A stretch of 64,000 bases of DNA. Source: Coprococcus sp. GTDB taxonomy: Bacteria; Bacillota; Clostridia; Lachnospirales; Lachnospiraceae. The notes beneath the pieces are model-generated. The model did not search any database. It was given only the letters and a program-made list of their open reading frames with translations, and was not told the DNA's origin. This document shows positions 34,477-43,933 of the stretch, one piece after another. The first letter of the stretch is position 1. Each line of letters starts with the position of its first letter. The translations under genes were made by a program, and so were the position numbers. The stretch covers positions 62,001-126,000 of the forward strand of contig JAAWDY010000033.1 of the NCBI GenBank assembly GCA_022793995.1, read 5' to 3'.

Positions 34477-34591
34477 CGATTTTCAATTTTTTACTTATGT
34501 TAAAGGCAGACCTTTCCGAATATATAATTATAGAATATTTGTGGCGTCAGGGTCAAAAGGTCATGAGATTCAATTTGATTTTCAGGAGTAG

Positions 34592-37500
34592 ATGATGATG
34601 AAGAAAAAAAGATTTGGACGAAAGGTAGCAGTGGCAGTAGCTATTGCCGTCGTTGGGAGCATGGCGGGACTTCTAGCGTTTGCGGAAGAGGATGTTCTGC
34701 AAGCGATTGTGCCCAGTGGAGCTGAGAGCGTCGTCACACCCGGACAGACGGAGCTGAACGCCGGAGAGACGTCAAGGGCAATGAACTGGGAATATTTCAG
34801 CGCTTATGAGGACGGTACGCCGGCAGGAGGAGCGAACTGGGCGCAGAGGATGAATGTCGACGGCGCGGGATTTAATGGCGTGAATTATGCGGCGATATTA
34901 TATAACACCCTGGTGGAAGGGACGAATGCGGACGGCAATCAGGATTATATGATTGACGACGCTTTCTTTGCGCCGGAGAATAAGATATTGGTCCAGTATG
35001 GGAACGGGCAGGGCGACAGCCTGAATGCGGTGCCGATTCTGCAGACGACGTTGGATACCCCCATCACGCAGGAAGAATGGAGCGAGGTCCGGCAGAACCT
35101 TGTGAATGCATACTGTGCGTTTAAGAAGGATTTCCCGGGGGTGTTCTGGCTGAACCAGAATCCAAGATTCAGCCTAGTGCCGTCAGTCATTACAGACGAG
35201 AACGGCGCGGAGGTTGGTTATAACTATGATCTGTACTTAGTCCTTGCGGACAATAACGGATATGACATCCGCAGTGCGAGCTACCGGAGCGCAGACGCGA
35301 TCTGGTCGGCGATCAACAGGCGCGATGTGAGTATGCAGGAAGTGCTGGATTTTTCAGCTGGAATGGATCTGGTGGAATGCATTAAGTTCTTCCGTGAAAA
35401 ATCGGGTGCTGTGGCGGAGAGCATGGGACCGGACGTCCCGCTGGAGGAGCGTTCTGCGCGTGCGTTCAAGCTTCTCTGTGACAATGCAGGGATTGCCTGC
35501 GTGCTGGCAACAGAAGGCGGCGGCACGTGGACAGAGTATGTGGATCTTGGGAACGGCTGGGAGCCGGCGCAGGGCGTTGGTGTAGAACTTCCACCTCTGG
35601 ATACGGAGCCGGCGGATACACAGCAGCCGGATAAGAACCAGACGAACACGGCCCAGGACAGCAAGAAAGAAGAAGAGAAGAAACAAGAAGAAATAAAACA
35701 GGAAGCAAAGAAGAAAGAAGAAGAGCAGAAGAAAGCGGAAGAACAGGAAAAAGAAGAGCAGAAAAAGAAGATAGAAGAGGAAAAGAAGAAGGCGGAGGAG
35801 CAGAGGAAGAAGACCGCGGCGGCAGCGGCGGCTCTGTCAAAGCAAAAGGAAGAATCCTCCGTTAAGAATCAGACGACGGCGGCTGGGACGCTAAGCCGCG
35901 CTACGGCGAATATGGGCGTGAAGGAAAGCACCCGTCCGGAAGGAATTCTAAAGAATGCGGACGGAACTGACGCGAAACAGTACACCGACGAAGACGGTCC
36001 GGGATACCTGATCTGGTTAAAGCGGGATCCGGTCTACGGGGATACTTGGAATGATATTATCAATGTCGGCGCAGGGCTGAACGTGGATCATATTGAGATG
36101 AAGAATGAATTCCGCACGGATGAAGACGGAAATGAGATTGTAGGTGATGACGGGAAGCCAATTCCGGTTACCTATGCCTATGACCGGCAGTACTTGAAGA
36201 TTGAACCAAAGGCGGCAATCACCAAAGCCGGGCAGGCTTTATATGATCTATACTACTATCTTCCCGTCGTAGAGGAGGACGGAGAGATAACATCCCGTAA
36301 GATATTGATTAAGGAAAATCAGATTGTCTGGGTAGGCAGAAGAGAGGTTAAGGTTCTTCCGGGAGATTTCGTTTACGAGTGGACATATACAGGAAAGAAT
36401 GCGTCTGATTTTAAACAGGTGGCGGGAACCTCCCTTAAGTTTGAAGGCTCGCTGGAATCAAACCCGATTACCATGAATCAGATCGTCGTCACTGTCCAGC
36501 CGAGTACGCGCAAAGGAAACACGGAAATCGTAGATGGTGAGGAAAAAGAGAATGTGGACGAAGGAACCGTGGCGATTACAATCACTCCCCAGAGCGGCTT
36601 TGACGCTGAGAATTATGATTTGACGGGAATCGGGTCGTCGAACGAACCGTTCCGGGTTCCTTATTATGTCGTTCCGAAGGAAATCGTTTTAGAGAAAGAC
36701 TTGTATATTCAGATTTTGGAGACAGAGTTCACATATGATGGGAAGCCGCATCAGCCGAAATATGAGGTAAGAGTTACTTCCAATAGCAATGAACTTCTGG
36801 ATCCGAACAGGGATTACCTTGTAAATTACAGGAACAATATCAATGCCGGAACAGCTTACGCTTCTGTGACATGCCGGGGCGGGAATCATTATAAGTGGAC
36901 TGGCGAACACACAGATTCCTTTACAGTCAAAAAAGCGTCATGGCCGGATTCAATGAAAGCGGTCAAGGCGGCAGACACGAAGTACGGAAGGACCGGGACC
37001 TATGATTTGACGGATTTCCTTCCAGCTGGAGCAGCGCCGGAGTGGTCAGGGAGTCTTAATGTAATGGACGACGCGGACGGTATCCTGGAAAGAGGGTATC
37101 CGCAGATCACGAACAAGACGCTGACCTGGAGGTTCAAAGATAATCCGGAACTGGAGGGCAAGCAGGCGTTAGTTACTCTTTATGTACCGGAGACGCCGAA
37201 TTACTTTGAGTATAAGATCGACATTACTCTTGAAGTGGCGGGAAAAGAAGCCCAGAGAGACTTTAAGTTCTCCTATGAGGAACGAAGAGGAGAGGTCGGA
37301 ACCACGATTCCGGTGCCGGCAAGCGGGGAAGCGCGCGACAGCACGGTAACCTACCGGAGTCTGGATCCTGAGATCGCTACAGTGGATAATAAGGGGAATG
37401 TAACCTTAGTCAAAGAAGGGCAGACGAAGATTGTCGCTACGGCTTCTGAGACGCCGGCCTATCTGGCGACAGAGAAGTCTTATGATATCGTTGCGGTTCG

Positions 37501-38446
37501 GGGAGACGTCGTACTTCTATCGCAGTTTGAGGCAGATGGGAATCAGTACCAGTTGGAGATGGAGAAAGGGATATCCATCGTACCGTCCTTGGTTACAGGA
37601 ATTTATCCACATCCGACCGATGTGGAACATAAGCTTCGGACAGAGTTGATGAGCTGGGATGCACAGATCACGGAAGAGAATATCGCATTTTATGACGTTA
37701 CCCTTAAGAAGTTGGATGACGATCTTGTCTGGAAGAATGTAAAAGGAGAAGATTTCCCGAGAGGCGGTCTGGAGATTGTTATTCCATATCCAGATAATGC
37801 TAGCGATCGAACAAGTTTTGACTATAAGATGGTTCATATGTTCTCGACTAACACGAACAATACAGAGAATGCGATTGCAGGCGATGTGGAGTATGTAGTT
37901 GTGAAAGAAACGCAGGAAGGGCTTGTCGGTACTGTCAACGGTTTGTCCCCGATCGCGGTAGGGTATATCAGGACAAGAGAGACTCCGGATGATCCGAACA
38001 ACCCGAATAATCCGGACGACCCGAATAACCCGGATAATCCGGACGACCCAAATAATCCGGATAATCCGAACAACCCGGATAACCCCAATGGCGGGAACAA
38101 CAATAACAATAATAACAATGGGAATAACAATAACGGAAATAATACCAACGGGACCAATAATAACGGAAATAATACCAATGGTACTACGACCACAACCGGG
38201 AATCGGACTACAACTACCACTGGAACCAGGACGACGACCGGTACGGGAACGACCACGACCGGAACCAAGACGGCAAGTTCGGGAACGACGACCGGAACGA
38301 ACAGCAGGACGGGAAGCGTTCTGACGGGAGATTACGCTATTGTTATCAAGTGGGTGACCTTCCTTGTCGAGGCATTATTTACGATTGGAATCGTCTATTT
38401 GCTTAAGAGAGAGCTTTCCAAGAGGCGTCACTCCAAGAAGAAATAA
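34592..38446 (+). CDS. Large multidomain surface protein with inactive-looking transglutaminase-like domain
   Basis: The 1284-residue protein has a signal peptide and a transglutaminase-like domain (SARAFKLLCDNAGIACVL, then TWTEYVDLGNGWEPAQ). The catalytic cysteine (usual CSGYA) and histidine (usual HAW) are replaced, so that domain looks inactive. A Glu/Lys/Gln-rich coiled coil (about residues 350-410) follows, then Ig-like modules (including YDGKPHQPKYEV and a Big_2-like SLDPEIATVDNKGNVTLV), a low-complexity D-P-N-N repeat, Asn/Gly- and Thr-rich stretches, and a final membrane helix with a basic tail. No LPxTG motif is present. Several adjacent ATGs (34592, 34595, 34598) share one AGGAG site. 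Adhesion or wall contact is likely. Confidence 0.8.
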   Translation: MMMKKKRFGRKVAVAVAIAVVGSMAGLLAFAEEDVLQAIVPSGAESVVTPGQTELNAGETSRAMNWEYFSAYEDGTPAGGANWAQRMNVDGAGFNGVNYAAILYNTLVEGTNADGNQDYMIDDAFFAPENKILVQYGNGQGDSLNAVPILQTTLDTPITQEEWSEVRQNLVNAYCAFKKDFPGVFWLNQNPRFSLVPSVITDENGAEVGYNYDLYLVLADNNGYDIRSASYRSADAIWSAINRRDVSMQEVLDFSAGMDLVECIKFFREKSGAVAESMGPDVPLEERSARAFKLLCDNAGIACVLATEGGGTWTEYVDLGNGWEPAQGVGVELPPLDTEPADTQQPDKNQTNTAQDSKKEEEKKQEEIKQEAKKKEEEQKKAEEQEKEEQKKKIEEEKKKAEEQRKKTAAAAAALSKQKEESSVKNQTTAAGTLSRATANMGVKESTRPEGILKNADGTDAKQYTDEDGPGYLIWLKRDPVYGDTWNDIINVGAGLNVDHIEMKNEFRTDEDGNEIVGDDGKPIPVTYAYDRQYLKIEPKAAITKAGQALYDLYYYLPVVEEDGEITSRKILIKENQIVWVGRREVKVLPGDFVYEWTYTGKNASDFKQVAGTSLKFEGSLESNPITMNQIVVTVQPSTRKGNTEIVDGEEKENVDEGTVAITITPQSGFDAENYDLTGIGSSNEPFRVPYYVVPKEIVLEKDLYIQILETEFTYDGKPHQPKYEVRVTSNSNELLDPNRDYLVNYRNNINAGTAYASVTCRGGNHYKWTGEHTDSFTVKKASWPDSMKAVKAADTKYGRTGTYDLTDFLPAGAAPEWSGSLNVMDDADGILERGYPQITNKTLTWRFKDNPELEGKQALVTLYVPETPNYFEYKIDITLEVAGKEAQRDFKFSYEERRGEVGTTIPVPASGEARDSTVTYRSLDPEIATVDNKGNVTLVKEGQTKIVATASETPAYLATEKSYDIVAVRGDVVLLSQFEADGNQYQLEMEKGISIVPSLVTGIYPHPTDVEHKLRTELMSWDAQITEENIAFYDVTLKKLDDDLVWKNVKGEDFPRGGLEIVIPYPDNASDRTSFDYKMVHMFSTNTNNTENAIAGDVEYVVVKETQEGLVGTVNGLSPIAVGYIRTRETPDDPNNPNNPDDPNNPDNPDDPNNPDNPNNPDNPNGGNNNNNNNNGNNNNGNNTNGTNNNGNNTNGTTTTTGNRTTTTTGTRTTTGTGTTTTGTKTASSGTTTGTNSRTGSVLTGDYAIVIKWVTFLVEALFTIGIVYLLKRELSKRRHSKKK

Positions 38447-38465
38447 GAGATGAGAGAGTTTTATC

Positions 38466-38499
38466 AAAAGAGATGCAGGTTTTGTCTGCATCTCTTTTT
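38466..38499 (+). terminator. Terminator after the surface protein gene
   Basis: AAAAGAGATGCAG (38466-38478) pairs with CTGCATCTCTTTT (38486-38498) around GTTTTGT and ends in a T run. Confidence 0.88.
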
Positions 38500-38581
38500 G
38501 AGATAGAGGAAACAGCGTTTGACTTGCAGGAGAGAAAGCGTTACAATCGAAATTGGAAAAACAGTAAAGGAGAAATATGCC

Positions 38582-39787
38582 ATGAAGTACGATTTTACAA
38601 CGATTATGGACAGACGCGGGAAGGACGCCCTTGCTGTCGACAGCCTGGGGAAAGCGCCGGGGTTTGCGCCGGATATGCCGAAAGAAGGTTTTGACGCGAT
38701 TCCGATGTGGATCGCGGATATGAATTTTGCGACGGTTCCTACCGTGCAGGAGGCGATTATTGAGAGGACAAAGCATCCGGCATTTGGTTATTTCCATCCC
38801 TCTAAGGAATATTTTGATTCAATTATCCGCTGGCAGGAGACTAGACATAAGGTGACGGGCCTGACACAAGAATGCATCGGATATGAGAACGGTGTCCTGG
38901 GAGGCGTGATTTCCGCGCTGACTGCATTTGCGGCGCCGGGGGATTCTGTGCTGGTTCACAGCCCCACGTATATTGGGTTTACGAACAGTATCAATAATAA
39001 TGGATACCATATTGTCCACAGTCCGCTGAAGAAGGATGAAAAGGGAATCTGGAGGATGGATTTTGAGGACATGGACGCCAAGATTAAGGCAAAGAAGATC
39101 CATGTGGCTGTTTTCTGTAGTCCGCATAATCCTTGCGGGCGTGTGTGGGAACGCTGGGAGATCGAGAAAGCGATGGAAGTGTATCGGGAAAATGACTGTA
39201 TTGTGATTTCGGATGAGATCTGGTCGGATATTATTCTGGAAGGCTATCATCATATTCCGACACAATCTGTGAGCGAGGACGCAAAGAACCGTACAGCGGC
39301 ATTTTACGCCCCCAGCAAGACCTTTAATCTGGCGGGGCTTGTGGGAAGCTATCATATCATTTATAACGATTATCTGCGGGATCGCATCAGGGCGAAAAGC
39401 AGTAAGCCACATTATAACTCTATGAATGTGCTGTCTATGCACGCGCTGATCGGCGCATATAAGCCGGAAGGATACGAGTGGGTGGATGAACTCTGCCAGG
39501 TGCTCACAGAGAATGTAAACTATGCTTGCGACTACATAAAGCAGCATTTTGACGGAGTAGAGGTTGTTAAGCCGCAGGGAACGTATATGTTGTTCTTAGA
39601 CTGTCAGAAGTGGTGCGAGTCGCATGGGAAGACGATAGAAGAACTGGAAAAAACAGGCTGGGATGTAGGCGTCGCATGGCAGGATGGCCGTATGTTCCAT
39701 GGCCCATACGCGATCCGTGTGAATCTGGCGCTGCCGCTTAGTAAAGTGAAGGAAGCATTGGAACGGATGGAGAAATATGTGTTCTAA
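38582..39787 (+). CDS. MalY/PatB-family PLP-dependent C-S lyase or aminotransferase
   Basis: This 401-residue fold-type I PLP enzyme matches the MalY/PatB group in the opening [10 protein letters not shown], in [10 protein letters not shown], and in the PLP lysine region [11 protein letters not shown]. Family members cleave cystathionine or cysteine conjugates, releasing a thiol, pyruvate and ammonia. The start ATG at 38582 follows AAAGGAG; an upstream ATG at 38519 adds 21 residues that are not family-like. The endonuclease IV gene overlaps its end by 11 bases. Confidence 0.92.
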   Translation: MKYDFTTIMDRRGKDALAVDSLGKAPGFAPDMPKEGFDAIPMWIADMNFATVPTVQEAIIERTKHPAFGYFHPSKEYFDSIIRWQETRHKVTGLTQECIGYENGVLGGVISALTAFAAPGDSVLVHSPTYIGFTNSINNNGYHIVHSPLKKDEKGIWRMDFEDMDAKIKAKKIHVAVFCSPHNPCGRVWERWEIEKAMEVYRENDCIVISDEIWSDIILEGYHHIPTQSVSEDAKNRTAAFYAPSKTFNLAGLVGSYHIIYNDYLRDRIRAKSSKPHYNSMNVLSMHALIGAYKPEGYEWVDELCQVLTENVNYACDYIKQHFDGVEVVKPQGTYMLFLDCQKWCESHGKTIEELEKTGWDVGVAWQDGRMFHGPYAIRVNLALPLSKVKEALERMEKYVF

Positions 39788-40628
39788 GGGGAAACTAACA
39801 ATAGGGGCGCATATGTCCATTGCGGGAGGGCTTATAAAGACGGTAGAAAATACAGCGGCAATGGGGGCGGATACCATGCAGATATTCAGCCGCAATCCCC
39901 GCGGCTCAAACTTCCGTACTCCCAGCCAGGATGAAGTAGACCGCTTCCAACAGCTTCGCAGGAAGTACCACTTGGGACCGATCCTCGCCCATGCGCCTTA
40001 TACCATGAATCTGGCAAGTCCGAAACCGGAGGTGTACGAGTTTGCCTGCACGGTCATCCGGGAGGACGTGATCCGTATGGACGCGCTTGGAATTGAAAAT
40101 CTGGTGTTTCACCCGGGGAGTCATACAGGGATTGGTGTAGAAGAAGGAATCCGAAATATTATTGCTGGACTGAACCAGGCGATTACTGGAGAGGAGAACA
40201 TAACCGTTCTTCTGGAAACGATGAGCGGAAAGGGGACGGAAATTGGGGAACGCTTTGAGCATCTGAGGGCGATTCGGGAAGGGGTGGCTTTTCCAGAGAA
40301 GATCGGGGTATGCCTTGATACCTGCCACGTGTTTTCCGCAGGATATGATATTGTGGGGAATCTGGACCAGGTACTCGAAGAATTTGATAAAGTTTTGGGG
40401 CTAGAACTTCTGCGGGCCGTCCATCTCAACGACAGTATGATGCCATTTGCCTCCCGCAAGGATCGGCACGCTGCTGTCGGAGAAGGAGAAATCGGGTTAG
40501 AGGCGCTTCTTAAAGTCACCACGCACCCTGCTCTAAAGAATCTTCCTTTTTACCTGGAGACACCGTTCGACGATGCAGGGCATAAGGAGGAGATCTATAT
40601 GATACGAGAGAGGCGGCCGGAGGAATAG
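39777..40628 (+). CDS. nfo: Endonuclease IV (AP endonuclease)
   Basis: This 283-residue TIM-barrel enzyme cuts DNA at abasic sites in base-excision repair. Zinc ligands are recognisable in [58 protein letters not shown] and LETPFDD, all hallmark Nfo motifs. It begins inside the end of the preceding gene, in another frame, with GGAG just before the ATG. Confidence 0.96.
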   Translation: MCSKGKLTIGAHMSIAGGLIKTVENTAAMGADTMQIFSRNPRGSNFRTPSQDEVDRFQQLRRKYHLGPILAHAPYTMNLASPKPEVYEFACTVIREDVIRMDALGIENLVFHPGSHTGIGVEEGIRNIIAGLNQAITGEENITVLLETMSGKGTEIGERFEHLRAIREGVAFPEKIGVCLDTCHVFSAGYDIVGNLDQVLEEFDKVLGLELLRAVHLNDSMMPFASRKDRHAAVGEGEIGLEALLKVTTHPALKNLPFYLETPFDDAGHKEEIYMIRERRPEE

Positions 40629-40758
40629 ATCATAGTAAAAATTCATCATGAAACACAGAAACCGAGGTGTATTTTCTACGGGACATCTCATCGGATTTAT
40701 GGTATACTGTTCATAAAATCATTCTTGATAATTTCACGGATAAGGAGGCGGTATAAGA

Positions 40759-41715
40759 GTGTGTGATGTGGTAGCGTTAGGAGAGTTGCTGATTGATTTT
40801 ACGGAAAATGGCGAGAGCGCCCAGGGGAATCCCTTGTTAGAGGCGAATCCCGGCGGAGCGCCATGTAATGTTCTCGCTATGCTCAACAAGCTGGGGAAGA
40901 AGACAGCTTTTATCGGCAAGGTGGGGGATGATTCTTTCGGACAGATGCTGACAGAGGCAGTAAAAGGGAGCGGCACCGATGTCACGAATCTTATCGTTGA
41001 TGAGACGGTCCATACAACCCTGGCGTTTGTACATACACTGCCCGACGGAGATCGGCAGTTCAGTTTTTACCGGAATCCGGGCGCAGACATGATGCTCAGG
41101 AAGGATGAGGTCATGGATGATGTCATCAAAGGCGGAAGAATATTCCATTTTGGTACGTTGTCTTCTACCCATGAGGAGGTGCGTGAAGCGACACGCTACG
41201 CGATCGATGTAGCGGAAGAAAACGGGCTTTTGATCTCTTTTGACCCCAACCTGCGGGAGATGCTTTGGGAATCTTTGGAGGATGCAAGACGCGAGATCGA
41301 GTATGGCCTGTCTAAATGCGATATTCTTAAGATCTCGGATAATGAGATGGAATTTATGACAGGCACCACGGACTACACAAAAGGAGTGGCAATGCTCAGG
41401 GAAAAATATAAGATTCCTTTGATCTTTGTGACTCTAGGTAAGGAAGGAAGCCGGGCGTATTATAAAGACATGATCGTAGAGGTGAAGCCATTCCTTCAAG
41501 AGAATACGATCGAGACGACAGGAGCGGGCGACACCTTTGAAGGATGTGCGTTGAATTATGTGCTAGATCACGGAATCGAAGAACTGACGGAAGAGAATCT
41601 AAGGGAACTCCTTACTTTTGCAAACGCGGGTGCGTCGATTATTACGACAAGAAAGGGCGCTTTGAAAGTCATGCCAGACAAAGAAGAAATCCAGGCGTTG
41701 ATCGAGGCGCATTGA
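40759..41715 (+). CDS. Fructokinase (PfkB family)
   Basis: This 318-residue sugar kinase has the PfkB motifs: an N-terminal NPGGAPCNVLAMLNKLG stretch for sugar binding and the C-terminal ETTGAGDTFEG with its catalytic aspartate and anion hole. It resembles fructokinases more than ribokinases (opening VVALGELLIDF). The start is GTG at 40759, after TAAGGAGGCGG. It stands alone, with a TATACT at 40703 as a possible -10 box and a strong terminator behind it. Confidence 0.9.
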   Translation: MCDVVALGELLIDFTENGESAQGNPLLEANPGGAPCNVLAMLNKLGKKTAFIGKVGDDSFGQMLTEAVKGSGTDVTNLIVDETVHTTLAFVHTLPDGDRQFSFYRNPGADMMLRKDEVMDDVIKGGRIFHFGTLSSTHEEVREATRYAIDVAEENGLLISFDPNLREMLWESLEDARREIEYGLSKCDILKISDNEMEFMTGTTDYTKGVAMLREKYKIPLIFVTLGKEGSRAYYKDMIVEVKPFLQENTIETTGAGDTFEGCALNYVLDHGIEELTEENLRELLTFANAGASIITTRKGALKVMPDKEEIQALIEAH

Positions 41716-41727
41716 TCGGAAGACTGC

Positions 41728-41761
41728 GGGAGCTGCTTTTTGCAGCTCCCGATACTTTTTT
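41728..41761 (+). terminator. Terminator after the fructokinase gene
   Basis: GGGAGCTGC (41728-41736) and GCAGCTCCC (41742-41750) form a perfect 9-base stem with a T5 loop. A T6 run begins five bases later. Confidence 0.9.
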
Positions 41762-41790
41762 ACCTGTACGGCTGTGATTTACAGTACGTT

Positions 41791-42366
41791 TCAGCACTCT
41801 TCTGCCGCGGCGCCGGGGGAGGCTTGTACACTTGTTTCGAGCATATGAACAGGGATGGATTTGTCGATATCTTCCGCCAGTTTTTGCGCCTTGAGAAGGA
41901 TATCGGAGATTTCCGTATCTTCCGCCTCTTCCTCGACAGGTACATAGCAGCGGGCACTCTCGTCAGGGAACAGATGGTTTTTCAGCTTGAAGGCCATGAG
42001 AAAAGCCTCTAATTCCTGATTAAAAGCATCTTTGTAAAATTCATAGTAAAAACGGATCTCCGTTTTCTCAAAATCAGTACAGACACATCCACATTGTTTC
42101 CCACGGGTGCGGCTTTTTCGACGGAAATACTCGGAATCCCCTGTCACCATATAAAAAATCTGGACGAGAAGATTTTCCTCAATATCGTTCTTATATGTAA
42201 ACCAATGCTTATTCAGCTTCTCCTTCAAAAGCGATTGTTCATCAATGTCGTACTTTTTTAATAATTTCTGATAAAGTTGGATGGCAGATTCTCGTTCTCC
42301 GCCTTCTCCGCGTTCTGCAAGAGCCTTAATCTTCAGCAGTTTGGCCTCTAGTTTGTTGTCATCCAC
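41791..42366 (-). CDS. DUF2786-like protein
   Basis: The 191-residue protein starts with the helical pattern seen in DUF2786 proteins (LLKIKALAERGEGGERESAIQ, then LLKKYDID). A middle part contains KQCGCVCTDFEKTEIRFYYEFYKDAF. The function of this family is not established; members occur in mobile elements and bacterial chromosomes. It is transcribed toward the fructokinase terminator and preceded by a repeat region. Confidence 0.65.
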   Translation of the reverse strand: MDDNKLEAKLLKIKALAERGEGGERESAIQLYQKLLKKYDIDEQSLLKEKLNKHWFTYKNDIEENLLVQIFYMVTGDSEYFRRKSRTRGKQCGCVCTDFEKTEIRFYYEFYKDAFNQELEAFLMAFKLKNHLFPDESARCYVPVEEEAEDTEISDILLKAQKLAEDIDKSIPVHMLETSVQASPGAAAEEC

Positions 42367-42407
42367 AGCAATTTCTCCCCTTTAAAATCTCACTTGAAGC
42401 TATACGA

Positions 42408-42557
42408 CGGCGGTGTCCTACCGTATACGCCGTGCCACTCAGAAGCCTTCGGCTTCCTCGTTCACGGGCATTCGCCCTAAGTAGCGGCGGTGTCCTACCG
42501 TATACGCCGTGCAAACTCGGAAGCCTCTGGCTTCCTCGTTCACGGGCATTCGCCCTA
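42408..42557. repeat. Tandem pair of 72/73-base structured repeats
   Basis: Copy 1 (42408-42479) and copy 2 (42485-42557) are nearly identical and separated by five bases. Each contains GAAGCC-NTN-GGCTTC and GGGCATTCGCCC hairpins and an internal CCGTATACGCCG. This looks like a dispersed intergenic repeat of the genome rather than coding DNA. Confidence 0.8.
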
Positions 42558-42758
42558 TGAAAACGGCACAGGCCAAATTTGCCTGTAAACAGGCAATTTG
42601 TCCCGTCCCGTTTTCGCACGGCTCCTTGCTATCGTGGACATTATACCACATTTATCTGGAAATGTAAGTCGAAATATAGAAATATAGAAATATATAGAAT
42701 ATGTAAATATAAACGCGCAAACATAAAAAATACCAATGTGTAAAATGTAGAGGGAGCG

Positions 42759-42787
42759 TTGACAGGGTTTAGATTTTGCTATATGCT
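42759..42787 (+). promoter_or_regulatory. Promoter of the iron/phosphonate-type ABC operon
   Basis: TTGACA (42759-42764) and TATGCT (42782-42787) with a 17-base spacer, about 40 bases upstream of the start codon. No clear Fur box was recognised. Confidence 0.65.
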
Positions 42788-42829
42788 TACCACGATGTCA
42801 ATAATCATTCAATTCAGAGGAGGAAGTTT

Positions 42830-43933
42830 ATGAAAAAGAAGATTTTATCGATTTTGCTGGCCGGCGCAATGATTATGTCGTTGGCAGCTTGCGGAGGTAA
42901 GGAAACTAAGGAAGACGCCAAGGACAATGGTGGCAGTGAGACTCAGGAAGAGAAGAAGGAGGAGAAGGCTGAGTTAGAGGACACAGTAGTGATCTATTCG
43001 ACCCATGCTGAGGAACTATTGGAAGAGGTTGGCGATGCGTTTACGGAGGAAACAGGCGTTGAGGTTGAGTTTATTAACTTGAAGGGTGAGCTGGCGGACC
43101 GTGTGAGAAGTGAGAAAGAGAACCCGCAGGCTGACATCATGTTCGGCGGCGATGCGGCGACTTATATGCAGCTGCAGTCTGAGGGATGTTTTGCGGCGAC
43201 CACTCCGTCTTGGGCAGGAGAAGTGGAAGATGCGTTCAAAGACGCGGACGGATATTGGTATGGAACGATTAAAACGCCGGTGCTGATGTTCTACAATTCA
43301 GATATTTTATCAGCAGAAGACGCTCCTTCAGACTGGAGTGATCTTGCTGATGAAAAGTATAAAGATCAGATTGTTACCCGTGATTCGCTTTCATCTTCCA
43401 TGCGTTCAACGATCACAGCTTTGATCTACAGCATTTCAGGAAAAGAAAGCGAAGACGCGGCATGGGATTTCCTTACGAAATTAGATGCGAATACAAAGAA
43501 TTATTATAATAGCGGGAGCATGATGTATGAGGCGATCGGCAAAGGAGAGGCGTCGATCTCGATCGCGGTAATGAGTGATATTATCACGAACCGTGATAAA
43601 AATGGAATGCCGTTCGAGATCGTTGACGCGGCGAGCGGGGCGATCACGCTTACCGACTGTATTGCGGCGCTGAATAACGCACCGCATCCGAATGCGGCGG
43701 CAGCATTCCTTGAGTTTGCAGGGAGTGCGAAAACGCAGGCTATGGTCGCAAATGATTTTAACCGTACTCCGGTTCTCGACTCTGCTCTGCCGGACTGCCC
43801 GGAGTGGATGCAGACAAGCTATCCGGCAATGGCTCTGGATTGGAACGCGATCAGCCAGAACCAGCTGACATGGCTTGAAAAATGGGAGACAGACTTTATT
43901 GACGGTGCGAAAGCAGTTGCTTCGGATAAATAA
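42830..43933 (+). CDS. ABC transporter substrate-binding lipoprotein (iron or 2-aminoethylphosphonate type)
   Basis: The 367-residue protein has a lipobox (SLAAC) after its signal peptide and belongs to the class of periplasmic-type binding proteins that includes Fe(III)-, thiamine- and aminoethylphosphonate-binding members. Typical parts are VVIYSTHAEELLEEVGDAF, an AD-IMFGGDA stretch and a WSDLADEKYK helix. The start ATG at 42830 follows GAGGAGG. The operon continues with an ATPase that overlaps it and with a two-module permease. Which ligand it binds cannot be decided by eye. Confidence 0.88.
   Translation: MKKKILSILLAGAMIMSLAACGGKETKEDAKDNGGSETQEEKKEEKAELEDTVVIYSTHAEELLEEVGDAFTEETGVEVEFINLKGELADRVRSEKENPQADIMFGGDAATYMQLQSEGCFAATTPSWAGEVEDAFKDADGYWYGTIKTPVLMFYNSDILSAEDAPSDWSDLADEKYKDQIVTRDSLSSSMRSTITALIYSISGKESEDAAWDFLTKLDANTKNYYNSGSMMYEAIGKGEASISIAVMSDIITNRDKNGMPFEIVDAASGAITLTDCIAALNNAPHPNAAAAFLEFAGSAKTQAMVANDFNRTPVLDSALPDCPEWMQTSYPAMALDWNAISQNQLTWLEKWETDFIDGAKAVASDK

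Larger units (their letters stand above)
42367..42829. other. 463-base intergenic region: repeats, AT-rich tract and promoter
   Basis: The left part holds the tandem repeat listed next. From about 42650 the sequence becomes AT-rich and includes three consecutive GAAATATA units (42671-42694). The right end carries the promoter of the ABC transporter operon. No gene was found; minus-strand open frames here consist of repeat sequence. Confidence 0.7.

Noticed and set aside
37834..38268. 144-residue Val/Leu-rich open frame on the minus strand
   Set aside because: It is the complement of the Asn/Asp/Pro and Thr repeats of the surface protein gene.
34592..38446. Sortase-anchored protein
   Set aside because: The C-terminal membrane helix and basic tail are present but no LPxTG-like motif precedes them.
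42408..42557. Possible CRISPR array
   Set aside because: Only two copies of a long unit with a five-base gap; no regular repeats and spacers, and no cas genes nearby.
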